A DNA stretch of 64,000 nucleotides, taken from contig NZ_CP032869.1 in assembly GCF_003576455.2 (NCBI RefSeq), positions 3,720,001-3,784,000 of the forward strand, given 5' to 3'. A program made the translations under genes and the position numbers. Positions 42,489 to 49,843 of this stretch are shown here, one piece after another. The notes beneath the pieces are model-generated. The model saw nothing but the letters and a program-made list of their open reading frames with translations. It had not been told where the DNA came from and searched no databases. This stretch comes from Mucilaginibacter celer. GTDB taxonomy: Bacteria; Bacteroidota; Bacteroidia; Sphingobacteriales; Sphingobacteriaceae. Position 1 is the first letter of the stretch. Each line of letters starts with the position of its first letter.

Positions 42489-42560
42489 TGTCACATTTTT
42501 TTGAAAATTTGTGACAAAATAAAAAGATAAACTGTCACATTTTTTTGAAATTATGTGACA
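42489..42560. promoter_or_regulatory. Two direct copies of a TGTCACA-N14-TGTGACA operator
   Basis: Two 28-bp sites (42489-42516 and 42533-42560), spaced 44 bp start to start, each with TGTCACA and TGTGACA ends and a T7-rich middle. They lie immediately before the DUF6088/AbiEii operon start at 42598. The arrangement of tandem inverted repeats upstream of an antitoxin gene matches cooperative autorepression known for AbiEi. Confidence 0.75.
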
Positions 42561-42597
42561 ATTAAATATTTAATTATCTTTGAATATTCGACAGATC

Positions 42598-43209
42598 ATG
42601 ACGGCCACGCATTCAACAATAGAGGATTACATCAAACGCTATAAACGCGGTGACCTTATCGTGCCCTCAGATTTTCGGGGAAAAGGCAGCGAAGCGGCCA
42701 TACGAAAGGCCCTATCCCGCCTGGCCACAGACGGGACTATCCGGAGGATCGGGCATGGATTATATATCCTGCCCATCAAAGATCCGCTCTTCGGGGAGGT
42801 GCTCCCTTCAGCGGATGAAATTGCGCATGCCCTCGCTGACAAAGAAAAAATAAAGATAAAGCCTGCGGGTGCGCAGGCCATGCACAAACTGGGACTGACG
42901 ACCCAGGTACCCACGAAGCTGGTTTATTTAACGGACGGCAACAGCAGGACCATCAAAATTAACCGGACTATCATCCGCTTCAAGGCAACAACACCCAAAA
43001 AAATGGCGCTGAAGGGCGAATTAAGCAGCCTGATCATCCTTGCCCTGGAAGAACTGGGTACAAATGACCTTGACGCTCAAATACAAAACAGAATACGTGA
43101 ACTGATCCGCAAAGAAAATCCGGTCGTGTTTAAACAAGACCTGAAACTTGCTTCGGCATCTGTACATGACTACTTACTAAAAATTATTAATGATGACCGG
43201 ATGGCTTAA
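42598..43209 (+). CDS. DUF6088 / AbiEi-type antitoxin
   Basis: A 203-residue antitoxin: winged helix (YIKRYKRGDLIVPSDFRG, then AAIRKALSRLATDGTIRRIGHGLY) that should bind the upstream palindromic sites, then the DUF6088 C-terminal region (AGAQAMHKLGLTTQVPTKLVYLTDG). ATG at 42598 is preferred over a TTG six codons upstream. It overlaps the toxin gene by 20 bp, the normal coupling of AbiEi-AbiEii pairs. Confidence 0.85.
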   Translation: MTATHSTIEDYIKRYKRGDLIVPSDFRGKGSEAAIRKALSRLATDGTIRRIGHGLYILPIKDPLFGEVLPSADEIAHALADKEKIKIKPAGAQAMHKLGLTTQVPTKLVYLTDGNSRTIKINRTIIRFKATTPKKMALKGELSSLIILALEELGTNDLDAQIQNRIRELIRKENPVVFKQDLKLASASVHDYLLKIINDDRMA

Positions 43210-44263
43210 ACTAACGGAAGAGCAGCGCCGCACCACTTTAACGCAGGCGGAAAACAACAGCAGCATTATCGCCAAGGCCCTGGAAAAAGACTGGTGGGTT
43301 ACGCTGACTTTAAAAGCCCTATTTCAAACGCCGTATGCCAATGAAATCGTATTTAAGGGCGGCACCTCGCTGAGCAAATGCTGGAAATTAATTGACCGGT
43401 TTTCCGAAGATATTGACATTGCACTATCTCCCGGCCTATTTGGAATGGAGTACCAGGATACGCCAAGCAAAAATTATTTAAACCGCCTGAAAAGGGCCGG
43501 CTGTTCGTTCACCTCAAACCAGCTTAAAGAGGCCCTGAACGAACAGTTCATTGCCCTCGGCGTTCCGGAGGGAACACTGACGATTACGGCAGGTGAAATT
43601 GCCCCCGGAATGCCGGATAAAGATCCGCAGGAATTATTTGTCGCCTATCCATCTCTTTACGGGGAGAATAAGTATCTACCCGACGTAGTTAAAATCGAAG
43701 CCGGTGTCCGCTCTAAGCTGGAACCCTATACAGTAATGCCGGTCAGATCATTGCTTGACGAATACTTTTCGAACGCCGCCTATGCGGAAGAACCTTTCAA
43801 GGTGCAGGCCGTCGAACCCCGAAAAACCTTTCTGGAAAAAGCCTTCCTGCTCCATGAGCTGTTCAACCGCGGTGAAGCCGCAGTGATCAAAACGGAACGT
43901 ACATCGCGTCATTTTCACGACCTGGCCGTTATGATGAACAAAGATGCGGGTAAGGATGCTTTAGCCGATAAAGAATTATATGCAGCGATCATCCTTCACC
44001 GCCGGAACTACACGAAGATGCAGGGTGTTGATTATGACCTGCTGCAGCCTGAGCATATCAATTTTTATCCTCCTACGGAGGCGCTTATCACTGCCCTCCA
44101 GGCCGACTACCGCGATATGCTTGAAAACATGATCTACGGCACTACCGCTCCCGGGGAAAAGGAACTCTTTGAAATGATGAACAATTTAATACAACTGTTC
44201 CGTGAATCAGCCACCCCGCCAGCAGGCGAAGCCAAGGACGGCCATCCTAACATTATTTTATAA
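43190..44263 (+). CDS. AbiEii/AbiGii-family nucleotidyltransferase toxin
   Basis: A 357-residue type IV-like toxin. The nucleotidyltransferase motif is seen as VFKGGTSLSKCW followed by FSEDIDIALSPG (G-G-T-S-L and D-x-D). C-terminal helices with TFLEKAFLLHELFNR and SRHFHDLAVMM complete the AbiEii pattern. Members modify tRNA or use GTP to halt translation, causing phage-abortive stasis. A complete gene, coupled to the antitoxin. Confidence 0.9.
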   Translation: MMTGWLKLTEEQRRTTLTQAENNSSIIAKALEKDWWVTLTLKALFQTPYANEIVFKGGTSLSKCWKLIDRFSEDIDIALSPGLFGMEYQDTPSKNYLNRLKRAGCSFTSNQLKEALNEQFIALGVPEGTLTITAGEIAPGMPDKDPQELFVAYPSLYGENKYLPDVVKIEAGVRSKLEPYTVMPVRSLLDEYFSNAAYAEEPFKVQAVEPRKTFLEKAFLLHELFNRGEAAVIKTERTSRHFHDLAVMMNKDAGKDALADKELYAAIILHRRNYTKMQGVDYDLLQPEHINFYPPTEALITALQADYRDMLENMIYGTTAPGEKELFEMMNNLIQLFRESATPPAGEAKDGHPNIIL

Positions 44264-44272
44264 TTTCGCACC

Positions 44273-44482
44273 ATGTCAGAACGATTAGCGGCCCATTTCG
44301 AAAACCGCACCTATTATTTCACGCTCGAATCGCAAAAGGAAAATGAAGTTAAGATCAATATGTATGGTACTCTTTATACCTTCCTGAAATCCGGCGACAG
44401 GTGGATGAACAACCAGTCCAATGCTATGGAAATGAGAGAAGGCCTGGTTGGGGCGGTCATGTTGGCTCTGGGAATAGTTTAA
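44273..44482 (+). CDS. Small protein downstream of AbiEii
   Basis: A 69-residue protein (MSERLAAHFENRTYYFTLES) with alternating beta strands and a hydrophobic C-terminal end. It follows the toxin gene by 9 bp and may be its third operon member. No family recognised. Confidence 0.5.
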   Translation: MSERLAAHFENRTYYFTLESQKENEVKINMYGTLYTFLKSGDRWMNNQSNAMEMREGLVGAVMLALGIV

Positions 44483-44662
44483 TCCGCAAAGGGCGCTTTA
44501 AAACGGCAAATACCCAGTTCCATTTCCCGGGAGTGCCAGGAATGGCGTTTTTCTAACTTTCTCAGCTCTGCCGCCCCGATATTTTAGGAAATAGTTAAAA
44601 AACAAACAGTTATTTTACAATTAATTCATTCATTTTATTCATTCAATAAAGGTTTAATAATT

Positions 44663-44748
44663 TATATTTGTATATACTCCACAAGCATATTTAATACCCC
44701 TATAGGCCCTATGTCTACCTTAGCCCGTCCCCCGATGGGCTTTTGTAT
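44663..44748 (+). ncRNA. Possible small RNA with its own promoter and terminator
   Basis: A consensus Bacteroidota -7 element TATATTTG lies at 44663-44670; AGCCCGT-CCCCCG-ATGGGCT (44722-44741) followed by a T-rich tract makes a terminator. The intervening ~50 nt have no good ORF. A clear -33 element is missing, so this is a candidate only. Confidence 0.4.
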
Positions 44749-44825
44749 TTTTACAATTACAATTGCAAAAATATCGGGAAAAAATATATTTTTACTATAA
44801 GGTTATTTTAATAGGGGTATTAAAT
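44689..44825. repeat. 15-bp perfect inverted repeat around the sRNA region
   Basis: ATTTAATACCCCTAT (44689-44703) and ATAGGGGTATTAAAT (44811-44825) are exact reverse complements 107 bp apart. They may be ends of a small element or pair in a longer transcript. Confidence 0.6.
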
Positions 44826-44837
44826 AACTCACATTAA

Positions 44838-44872
44838 AGCCACGCTTTGAAAAAGGCGTGGCTATTTTTTTT
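44838..44872 (+). terminator. Rho-independent terminator
   Basis: AGCCACGC and GCGTGGCT form a stem with an A-rich loop and are followed by T8. It probably ends a transcript reading through from the AbiE locus. Confidence 0.85.
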
Positions 44873-44880
44873 CGCCGGGC

Positions 44881-45075
44881 ATGCCACTCAAACCCGCAAC
44901 CGACAAAAATCAGCAACACCAACAGGTTGATACAACTTCAACATGTGCAGACTGCGTAAGCGCTTTCAAAAACGAAATAATTCCCAAGGAAAAAAACAAA
45001 GTAAACAAAGACGCACTGTGTTGCAGAGCGAAGGAGGGCAGCGAAAAGAGCGGCAGCAAGTCAGGCATTCGCTGA
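44881..45075 (+). CDS. Doubtful small ORF
   Basis: A 64-codon ORF (MPLKPATDKNQQHQQVD) rich in Lys, Gln and Ser with four Cys. It starts right after a terminator, has no visible promoter and matches no family I know. May be a plasmid-type remnant or not coding. Confidence 0.25.
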   Translation: MPLKPATDKNQQHQQVDTTSTCADCVSAFKNEIIPKEKNKVNKDALCCRAKEGSEKSGSKSGIR

Positions 45076-45129
45076 TTCCGGGGCGGCCTTGTTGGAGGAA
45101 CGGAAACGGGGCCGTTCCGGCGCGATTTT

Positions 45130-45582
45130 TCAGGCGGGTTCATATACCGATATAGCTGCCGGTAAATCGCCCAGCTGACTTTCGATCATTTCTTTGACCC
45201 GTTCCCAGTTCAAACCACCGTTTCCGCAACCAAGGGCAGGCAAAGCCAATGTCGCAACCGGGTTTGCGTTCAAATGCCCGACCAGTGCTTTCAGGCCGGA
45301 TTCCACATACTCATATTGCGAAGGCTTGCGCCAGTCCGTTTTTGTCGGGAAATTGATGATACGTTTCTGGCCGTAAAAGAGGTTGAAATCGCTGACGATA
45401 AAAAGCTTTCCCGGCTGAACCTCGCCCGCAGCGCAGGCAGCCCGGTACAACTTGTAATTCAACGGAAAGGCCTCCCGGAAGGCAAGGGCTATGCCTTTGC
45501 CCATCACACCGACGCAATTCACGGTATTGACCAAAGCTTCGGCTTTATCGGCTAAAAGGTTTCCCTGTGTGTAAGTGATCAT
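45130..45582 (-). CDS. Macrodomain (ADP-ribose-binding) protein
   Basis: A 150-residue single macrodomain of the DarG/ALC1-like group. EALVNTVNCVGVMGKGIALAFR is the ADP-ribose-binding loop 1, and ALPALGCGNGGLNWERVK the second glycine-rich loop. Such domains remove ADP-ribose from nucleic acid or protein. DarG antitoxins carry an extra C-terminal domain which is missing here, and no DarT gene is adjacent. It overlaps the preceding small gene by an ATGA junction within the PRTRC remnant cluster. Confidence 0.9.
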   Translation of the reverse strand: MITYTQGNLLADKAEALVNTVNCVGVMGKGIALAFREAFPLNYKLYRAACAAGEVQPGKLFIVSDFNLFYGQKRIINFPTKTDWRKPSQYEYVESGLKALVGHLNANPVATLALPALGCGNGGLNWERVKEMIESQLGDLPAAISVYEPA

Positions 45583-45794
45583 CTTTCGTTAGGCTGATTA
45601 TCTGCCGGGATTGCATGTTCCGCTAATATCATTAATTTGACGTAAATATCCTCCCAATAGGCCTGCTGTCTGCGGTTATAATCTTTATGCGCAGAACCTC
45701 TCAACTGGTAATGGCGGTAATCATCGGCCTGCATGATGGCGAGGCGAAGGTCGGTCACCTCTATTTCCTTGCCGTTTTGATCAATAATAAACAT
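45579..45794 (-). CDS. Small protein of PRTRC-type cluster
   Basis: A 71-residue soluble protein (MFIIDQNGKEIEVTDLRLAI) with several aromatic and charged residues (RRQQAYWEDIYVKLMIL). No domain recognised. It lies 11 bp after the PRTRC ThiF gene and overlaps the macrodomain gene by 4 bp, indicating one operon. Confidence 0.6.
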   Translation of the reverse strand: MFIIDQNGKEIEVTDLRLAIMQADDYRHYQLRGSAHKDYNRRQQAYWEDIYVKLMILAEHAIPADNQPNER

Positions 45795-45805
45795 GGCAAA
45801 AATGT

Positions 45806-46627
45806 TTAGGTAATTTTCAATGGCTGAGTGCGAAAGCCCTTCAGGTTATGAAAAAATCCACGGTCGAACAGTATTCCCTCGCGGAACATTTTCTTCAGGA
45901 TTTCAGCGCCCTGATAAGCCAGTGAGGCATTGATATATAAGTCCTGTTCTTCGAGCGCGGAGGCTGTCGAGCAATTATGCCCTTTGTCTTTGGCCTCCCC
46001 GGCTTTGAGCAGGTCGGGAAACTCATCCGTGACCATCCGAAGCACCGGGCGTGTATCGAACTTTTTCGACTCCGGCTGTTTAATTTCACCTACTGTGGAC
46101 AGGATCACCTGCCCCGAATCCCGGCTGTTGCCGAAGTCGAGCCAATATTTGGGGCAATCCCTCCGGAAACCGGATAATTTCCGGGATTGCGTGAGTATTT
46201 CGGCGATGCCGAACCTTGCGTCGACCGAATCAACGGTACTTATGGTTATAGTCGCCATCGCTAAGTGCGATGACTGCTTCAGTCCTTCGGGGCTATATTT
46301 CTCCGGCACGGCTTTCCAGTTGAGGCCGAATCCCCGGTTGATGCGGTTGATCAGTACGACCGATTTGTACAGTCCGACTTCGGCATCAGTGAATAGCATG
46401 CGCAGCCTGTTCTTCTTTTCGATAACGTCATCATCAAATAGGCGGACGTTCAAACCGGGGTGACCCAACTCGTTCAGCATAAAATTGAGCCTCATCAATG
46501 CACTGAGTACATGACTGCCCGTGCCCCCTGCACCGATCAAGTTGACGGAAACCGGGTTGGCGGGTTGTAACAATTCATTATCGACAATGTGGGCAACTAT
46601 TTTTGGGGTGTTGGGTTTCTTTTTCAT
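45806..46627 (-). CDS. PRTRC-system ThiF-family protein
   Basis: A 273-residue E1-like adenylation protein of the PRTRC plasmid-associated system. The nucleotide loop is VNLIGAGGTGSHVLSALMRL, then LFDDDVIEKKNRLRMLF carries the Asp/Asn/Arg positions. It is the PRTRC rather than the Ubl type because of its single-domain length and a PRTRC B-like gene end overlapping its start. The rest of the PRTRC operon (proteins A, C, E, F) was not found, so this is a fragment of a once larger cluster. Confidence 0.82.
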   Translation of the reverse strand: MKKKPNTPKIVAHIVDNELLQPANPVSVNLIGAGGTGSHVLSALMRLNFMLNELGHPGLNVRLFDDDVIEKKNRLRMLFTDAEVGLYKSVVLINRINRGFGLNWKAVPEKYSPEGLKQSSHLAMATITISTVDSVDARFGIAEILTQSRKLSGFRRDCPKYWLDFGNSRDSGQVILSTVGEIKQPESKKFDTRPVLRMVTDEFPDLLKAGEAKDKGHNCSTASALEEQDLYINASLAYQGAEILKKMFREGILFDRGFFHNLKGFRTQPLKIT

Positions 46628-46760
46628 GCGAACATATCTGCTAAAGTTTTACCGGATTGGGTTAAATACATTTCGGGAAACGGGCTATCTTTTGTCACCT
46701 GCTCCTGCCAAAGCTGAACGATGTTTTTCCCGCATCGGCTGCCCCCCTCGATGGTATGGC
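46624..46760 (-). pseudogene. PRTRC protein B, C-terminal fragment
   Basis: The frame encodes IEGGSRCGKNIVQLWQEQ... ending SGKTLADMFA, which resembles the end of PRTRC protein B (N-x-x-x-L-W ... P-F-P ... T-L-x-D). Translation continues through the IS-like end to 46869, but that part is not PRTRC sequence. The stop overlaps the ThiF start by 4 bp, as in intact PRTRC operons. The 5' ~70% of the gene is gone. Confidence 0.55.
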
Positions 46761-46933
46761 TGGAGAATACGGAGGCATTGACCATGTATTTACGTGCGCT
46801 TTTGAGCAATGAATTGTGTTTAATATTATATAAAAATATCACTACAGGATAATCACTTGAAGTGGTCAATGTGTTACGGAATTGATGGTTACACTATTCC
46901 GAAATGAGGTGGTCAATGCCTCCGTATTCTCCA
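46761..46933. mobile_element. 173-bp IS21-like remnant with 24-bp inverted ends
   Basis: TGGAGAATACGGAGGCATTG at 46761 and its reverse complement ending at 46933 bound the segment, with a 24-bp perfect match. The right half also has AAGTGGTCAATGTGTTACGG, and the ends resemble those of the IS21 at 17960 (TGGAGAATTCG...TTGACCACC). It is an internally deleted, non-coding derivative abutting the right att repeat and truncating PRTRC B. Confidence 0.7.
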
Positions 46934-46948
46934 CCCTTGTAGGAAAAC
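46934..46948. repeat. Right attachment site of the island
   Basis: Second copy of CCCTTGTAGGAAAAC, identical to 14360-14374 and in the same orientation, followed by a terminator that was probably the original one of the tRNA-Gln gene. Confidence 0.82.
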
Positions 46949-46957
46949 AGGTTCAAC

Positions 46958-46990
46958 AAAAAGCCTTCGGTGTAAGCAGGAAGGCTTTTT
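46958..46990 (+). terminator. Terminator beyond the right att site
   Basis: AAAAAGCCTTC and GAAGGCTTTTT form a stem around GGTGTAAGCAG. In the uninterrupted chromosome it would lie just downstream of tRNA-Gln. Confidence 0.85.
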
Positions 46991-47081
46991 CGCTTTATAG
47001 ATTTTGCATTCATTCTTCCTGATTTTTCATAATCCCAATTTCCCTGTAACTATTTTCGCGCGACTGAAGTCTTATAGCGAT

Positions 47082-49532
47082 ATGAAGCTTCTTTACTTTT
47101 TCTATTCAATCTTATTTACATTATTTTTATATAACACCACCTATGCGCAAACCTCCACCTGTAAAATTTCGGGAATAGTTTTGGATGATGCCAAAAAAAC
47201 ACTTGATGGCGCAACAGTCGTTTTGCTCATAGCAAAAGACTCCAACGTTGTAAGCACACAACTGGCTAAAGCTGATGGCAGTTTCACTTTTCAAAATTTG
47301 AAAGACAATACTTACATCATCAAAGCCACCTATATAGGCTATAAAAATTACCTGAGCAGCCCCGTGACTATAGGTCAGCAAAAAACAATTAGCCTGCCGG
47401 CGTTCACATTATCCGCAACCGGAAAAACATTAAACGAGGTAGCCGTAACGGGCAAAAAATCGTACGTGCAACAGAAAATAGACCGCACGGTAGTTAAAGT
47501 GGGCGCTTTGATATCCAACACCGGCGCTAACGCTTTAGAAGTACTATCAAAAACTCCGGGCGTGCAAATAGATGCCGACGGCAACATCACCTTCAAAGGA
47601 AAAAGCGGCGTAATGGTAATGATAGATGATAAACCCACCTATCTCTCGGCGGCTAACCTGGCAACTTATCTACGTTCCCTTCCATCTTCGGCCTTAGATC
47701 AGATAGAACTGATGGATAACCCTCCAGCTAAATATGATGCAGCCGGCAACGCGGGTGTAATCAATATAAAAACCAAAAAGAACACCACCCGTGGCTTTAA
47801 CGCCGTAGCAACCGCCAGTTGGGGCCGTGGCGTTTACGGCCGTACCGACGAAAGCATCAACCTCAACTACCGGATAGATAAGGTTAACTTTTTTGCCAAC
47901 CTGGCCTATAACAATCAAAAAACTTACCGCAGGCTTGAAATTGACCGCATCTTTTTTGATGACAACGGCAATCAAACTTCTTCATTAAAAGATATCTCCT
48001 ATTTCAGGCCGTCAAGCAACAACACCAACATTAAGGCAGGCATGGATTATTTCCTGTCGCCCAAAACAACCTGGGGCGTGGTATTTACCGGCACCCTATC
48101 CCACGATCATGACAGCAGCCCAGTAAACAGTTTGCTATACGGCCAGGGCGGCGGACTGGATTCGACCATCCAAACACTCAATACATCTACCAATAAATTT
48201 ACCAGCAAGGGCGTTAACTTAAACTTCACCCACAAGTTTGACAGCACCGGCCGCGCGTTTACCTTCGATCTGGATTATATCCGTGATGTATCGGGCAGCA
48301 ACCAGACTTTTGTAAATAACACTTTTTTGCCCGATGGCACCCTGACAAACTCGCAAACCATTACAGATGATTTGCCTTCTATTATCAATATTTATTCGGC
48401 CAAAGCCGATTATACCCATCCGCTTAAAGGCAAAGCTAAATTTGAGGCCGGGGTTAAAAGCAGCTATGTAAATACCGATAACGCGGCTAATTACTTTAAT
48501 GTAATTGATAACGTAAGCACCGTTGATTATAACAACACCAACCGCTTTATTTACAAAGAGAACATTAATGCCGGTTATGTTAATTTCAACAAAGCTTTCG
48601 GCAGGTTTTCGATACAAACAGGTTTAAGGATGGAGAATACCAACGGCAACGGCCATCAACTGGGCAACGCACAAAGGCCCGATTCATCATTTGTAAAGCA
48701 CTACACCAACCTGTTTCCAACGGCGTATCTATCCTACAATATTGATACGGCAGGGCATAATGTGCTGGTGGCATCGTACGGCCGCAGGATTGGCAGGCCC
48801 AGCTACGGCAACTTAAATCCCTTTACTTTTTTTGTAGATAAATTCACTTATTTTTCGGGCAACCCTTTCCTTAAGCCGCAATTTACTGATGATTATAAGC
48901 TGGCCTACAGCTTTAAAAGCCTGTTTACCATTGCCCTTGCCTATAACCGCACAACCGATGTACATAACGAAACGATACATAAAGATGGTAATGTATTTAT
49001 CAGCACCACAGGCAACATAGGCGTTCAAAAAACACTCGATTTTTCGATAAGCAGCAACCTTCAACCCACCAAATGGTGGACAATTAATTTATATGCCGAA
49101 GTTTACAACAACAAATACCAGGGCGCATTTTATTCGGGATATCTTAACCAGTCGAAAACTACTTTCAGTGCCAACGGCAACAACCAGTTTACCATATCAA
49201 AAACCTGGAGCGCCGAAATAAGCGGGTTTTATAATACCAGTGGCGCTTACGGGCAGTTTGTATCCATCCCTACCGGTATGTTAAATGCAGCGGTGCAGAA
49301 AAAAGTACTGAATAATAAAGGTACTATTAAGCTGAGTGTACGGGATGTATTAAAATCATTTAGTCCGAGTGGTACCATCACCAATATTGCGGGAGCTACT
49401 GCCACTTATCATAACTTTTTAGATACGCAAGTTGGCACGCTGGCCTTCACCTATAGCTTTGGTAAACTGACCAATACTCCTGCAAAACGGAACACCGGCG
49501 GGGCGGAAAGTGAACAAGGCAGGGCGCATTGA
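47082..49532 (+). CDS. Outer-membrane beta-barrel receptor (CarboxypepD_reg + plug + barrel)
   Basis: An 816-residue TonB-receptor-like outer-membrane protein. The signal peptide is ~1-23 (MKLLYFFYSILFTLF). A carboxypeptidase-regulatory-like domain occupies ~28-110 (CKISGIVLDDAKKTLDGATV), a plug ~120-225 (LEVLSKTPGVQIDADGNITF, YDAAGNAGVINIKT), and an OMP_b-brl_3 type barrel the rest. No SusD partner. I used the ATG at 47082; the ORF is open further upstream to 47004 but the signal peptide begins here. This is the first chromosomal gene after the island. Confidence 0.9.
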   Translation: MKLLYFFYSILFTLFLYNTTYAQTSTCKISGIVLDDAKKTLDGATVVLLIAKDSNVVSTQLAKADGSFTFQNLKDNTYIIKATYIGYKNYLSSPVTIGQQKTISLPAFTLSATGKTLNEVAVTGKKSYVQQKIDRTVVKVGALISNTGANALEVLSKTPGVQIDADGNITFKGKSGVMVMIDDKPTYLSAANLATYLRSLPSSALDQIELMDNPPAKYDAAGNAGVINIKTKKNTTRGFNAVATASWGRGVYGRTDESINLNYRIDKVNFFANLAYNNQKTYRRLEIDRIFFDDNGNQTSSLKDISYFRPSSNNTNIKAGMDYFLSPKTTWGVVFTGTLSHDHDSSPVNSLLYGQGGGLDSTIQTLNTSTNKFTSKGVNLNFTHKFDSTGRAFTFDLDYIRDVSGSNQTFVNNTFLPDGTLTNSQTITDDLPSIINIYSAKADYTHPLKGKAKFEAGVKSSYVNTDNAANYFNVIDNVSTVDYNNTNRFIYKENINAGYVNFNKAFGRFSIQTGLRMENTNGNGHQLGNAQRPDSSFVKHYTNLFPTAYLSYNIDTAGHNVLVASYGRRIGRPSYGNLNPFTFFVDKFTYFSGNPFLKPQFTDDYKLAYSFKSLFTIALAYNRTTDVHNETIHKDGNVFISTTGNIGVQKTLDFSISSNLQPTKWWTINLYAEVYNNKYQGAFYSGYLNQSKTTFSANGNNQFTISKTWSAEISGFYNTSGAYGQFVSIPTGMLNAAVQKKVLNNKGTIKLSVRDVLKSFSPSGTITNIAGATATYHNFLDTQVGTLAFTYSFGKLTNTPAKRNTGGAESEQGRAH

Positions 49533-49553
49533 GTTGAGCCTGACAAAACTGTT

Positions 49554-49587
49554 AAAAAGCCTTCCGGTAAACAGGGAGGCTTTTTTT
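49554..49587 (+). terminator. Terminator of the receptor gene
   Basis: AAAAAGCCTTCC and GGGAGGCTTTTT pair around GGTAAACA and are followed by a T7 tract. Confidence 0.9.
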
Positions 49588-49635
49588 GGTAACTAACTCT
49601 ATAATATTATTCTTTAAAAATTGTAAATTTGATAC

Positions 49636-49842
49636 ATGGAGACTTTAGTTATAAATATTCCTGATAATAAAAGTGTTGTTGTTAAACAGATACTTAAAGA
49701 GTTAGGCGTAACTATTCAACAGGAATCTCATTCATCTGTATCTAATTACCGGGAAAGATTATCTCAGGTTTCTGAATGGAGCGAGGAAGATTTGAAGGTT
49801 TTTGATGAGACCAAAAAGGCATTTGAGAGTCCTTATTTCTAA
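49636..49842 (+). CDS. Orphan antitoxin-like small protein
   Basis: A 68-residue protein METLVINIPDNKSVVVKQIL with the pattern of the RelB-like antitoxins found in Bacteroidota; the paralogue at 61156 starts METL/MQTL...I-T/N-V/I-P and shares K-E-L-G-V-T-I. A toxin gene is absent: the next gene is on the other strand. TAAATTTG about 6 bp upstream matches the -7 consensus, so the message may have almost no leader. Confidence 0.65.
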   Translation: METLVINIPDNKSVVVKQILKELGVTIQQESHSSVSNYRERLSQVSEWSEEDLKVFDETKKAFESPYF

Positions 49843-49843
49843 G

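Larger units (their letters stand above)
14375..46948. mobile_element. 32.6-kb genomic island integrated in tRNA-Gln
   Basis: The bounds are the 15-bp direct repeats at 14360-14374 and 46934-46948. Cargo: two tyrosine recombinases, an IS21-family element, a graspetide operon, a cysteine peptidase, a ubiquitin-like conjugation operon, a sigma/ImmA operon, a LanKC-like locus, TlpA/SusD/SusC/FecR, an AbiE locus and PRTRC remnants. No relaxase, coupling protein or Tra genes were seen, so it is probably not self-transmissible. The left part (about 20.6-29.5 kb) is visibly more AT-rich than the core genes, while 30-41 kb is GC-richer, which suggests assembly from several sources. The right end has lost sequence at an IS remnant next to the repeat. 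Confidence 0.8.

Noticed and set aside
45930..46463. 177-codon plus-strand ORF
   Set aside because: It lies antisense to the PRTRC ThiF gene, whose E1 motifs are clear.
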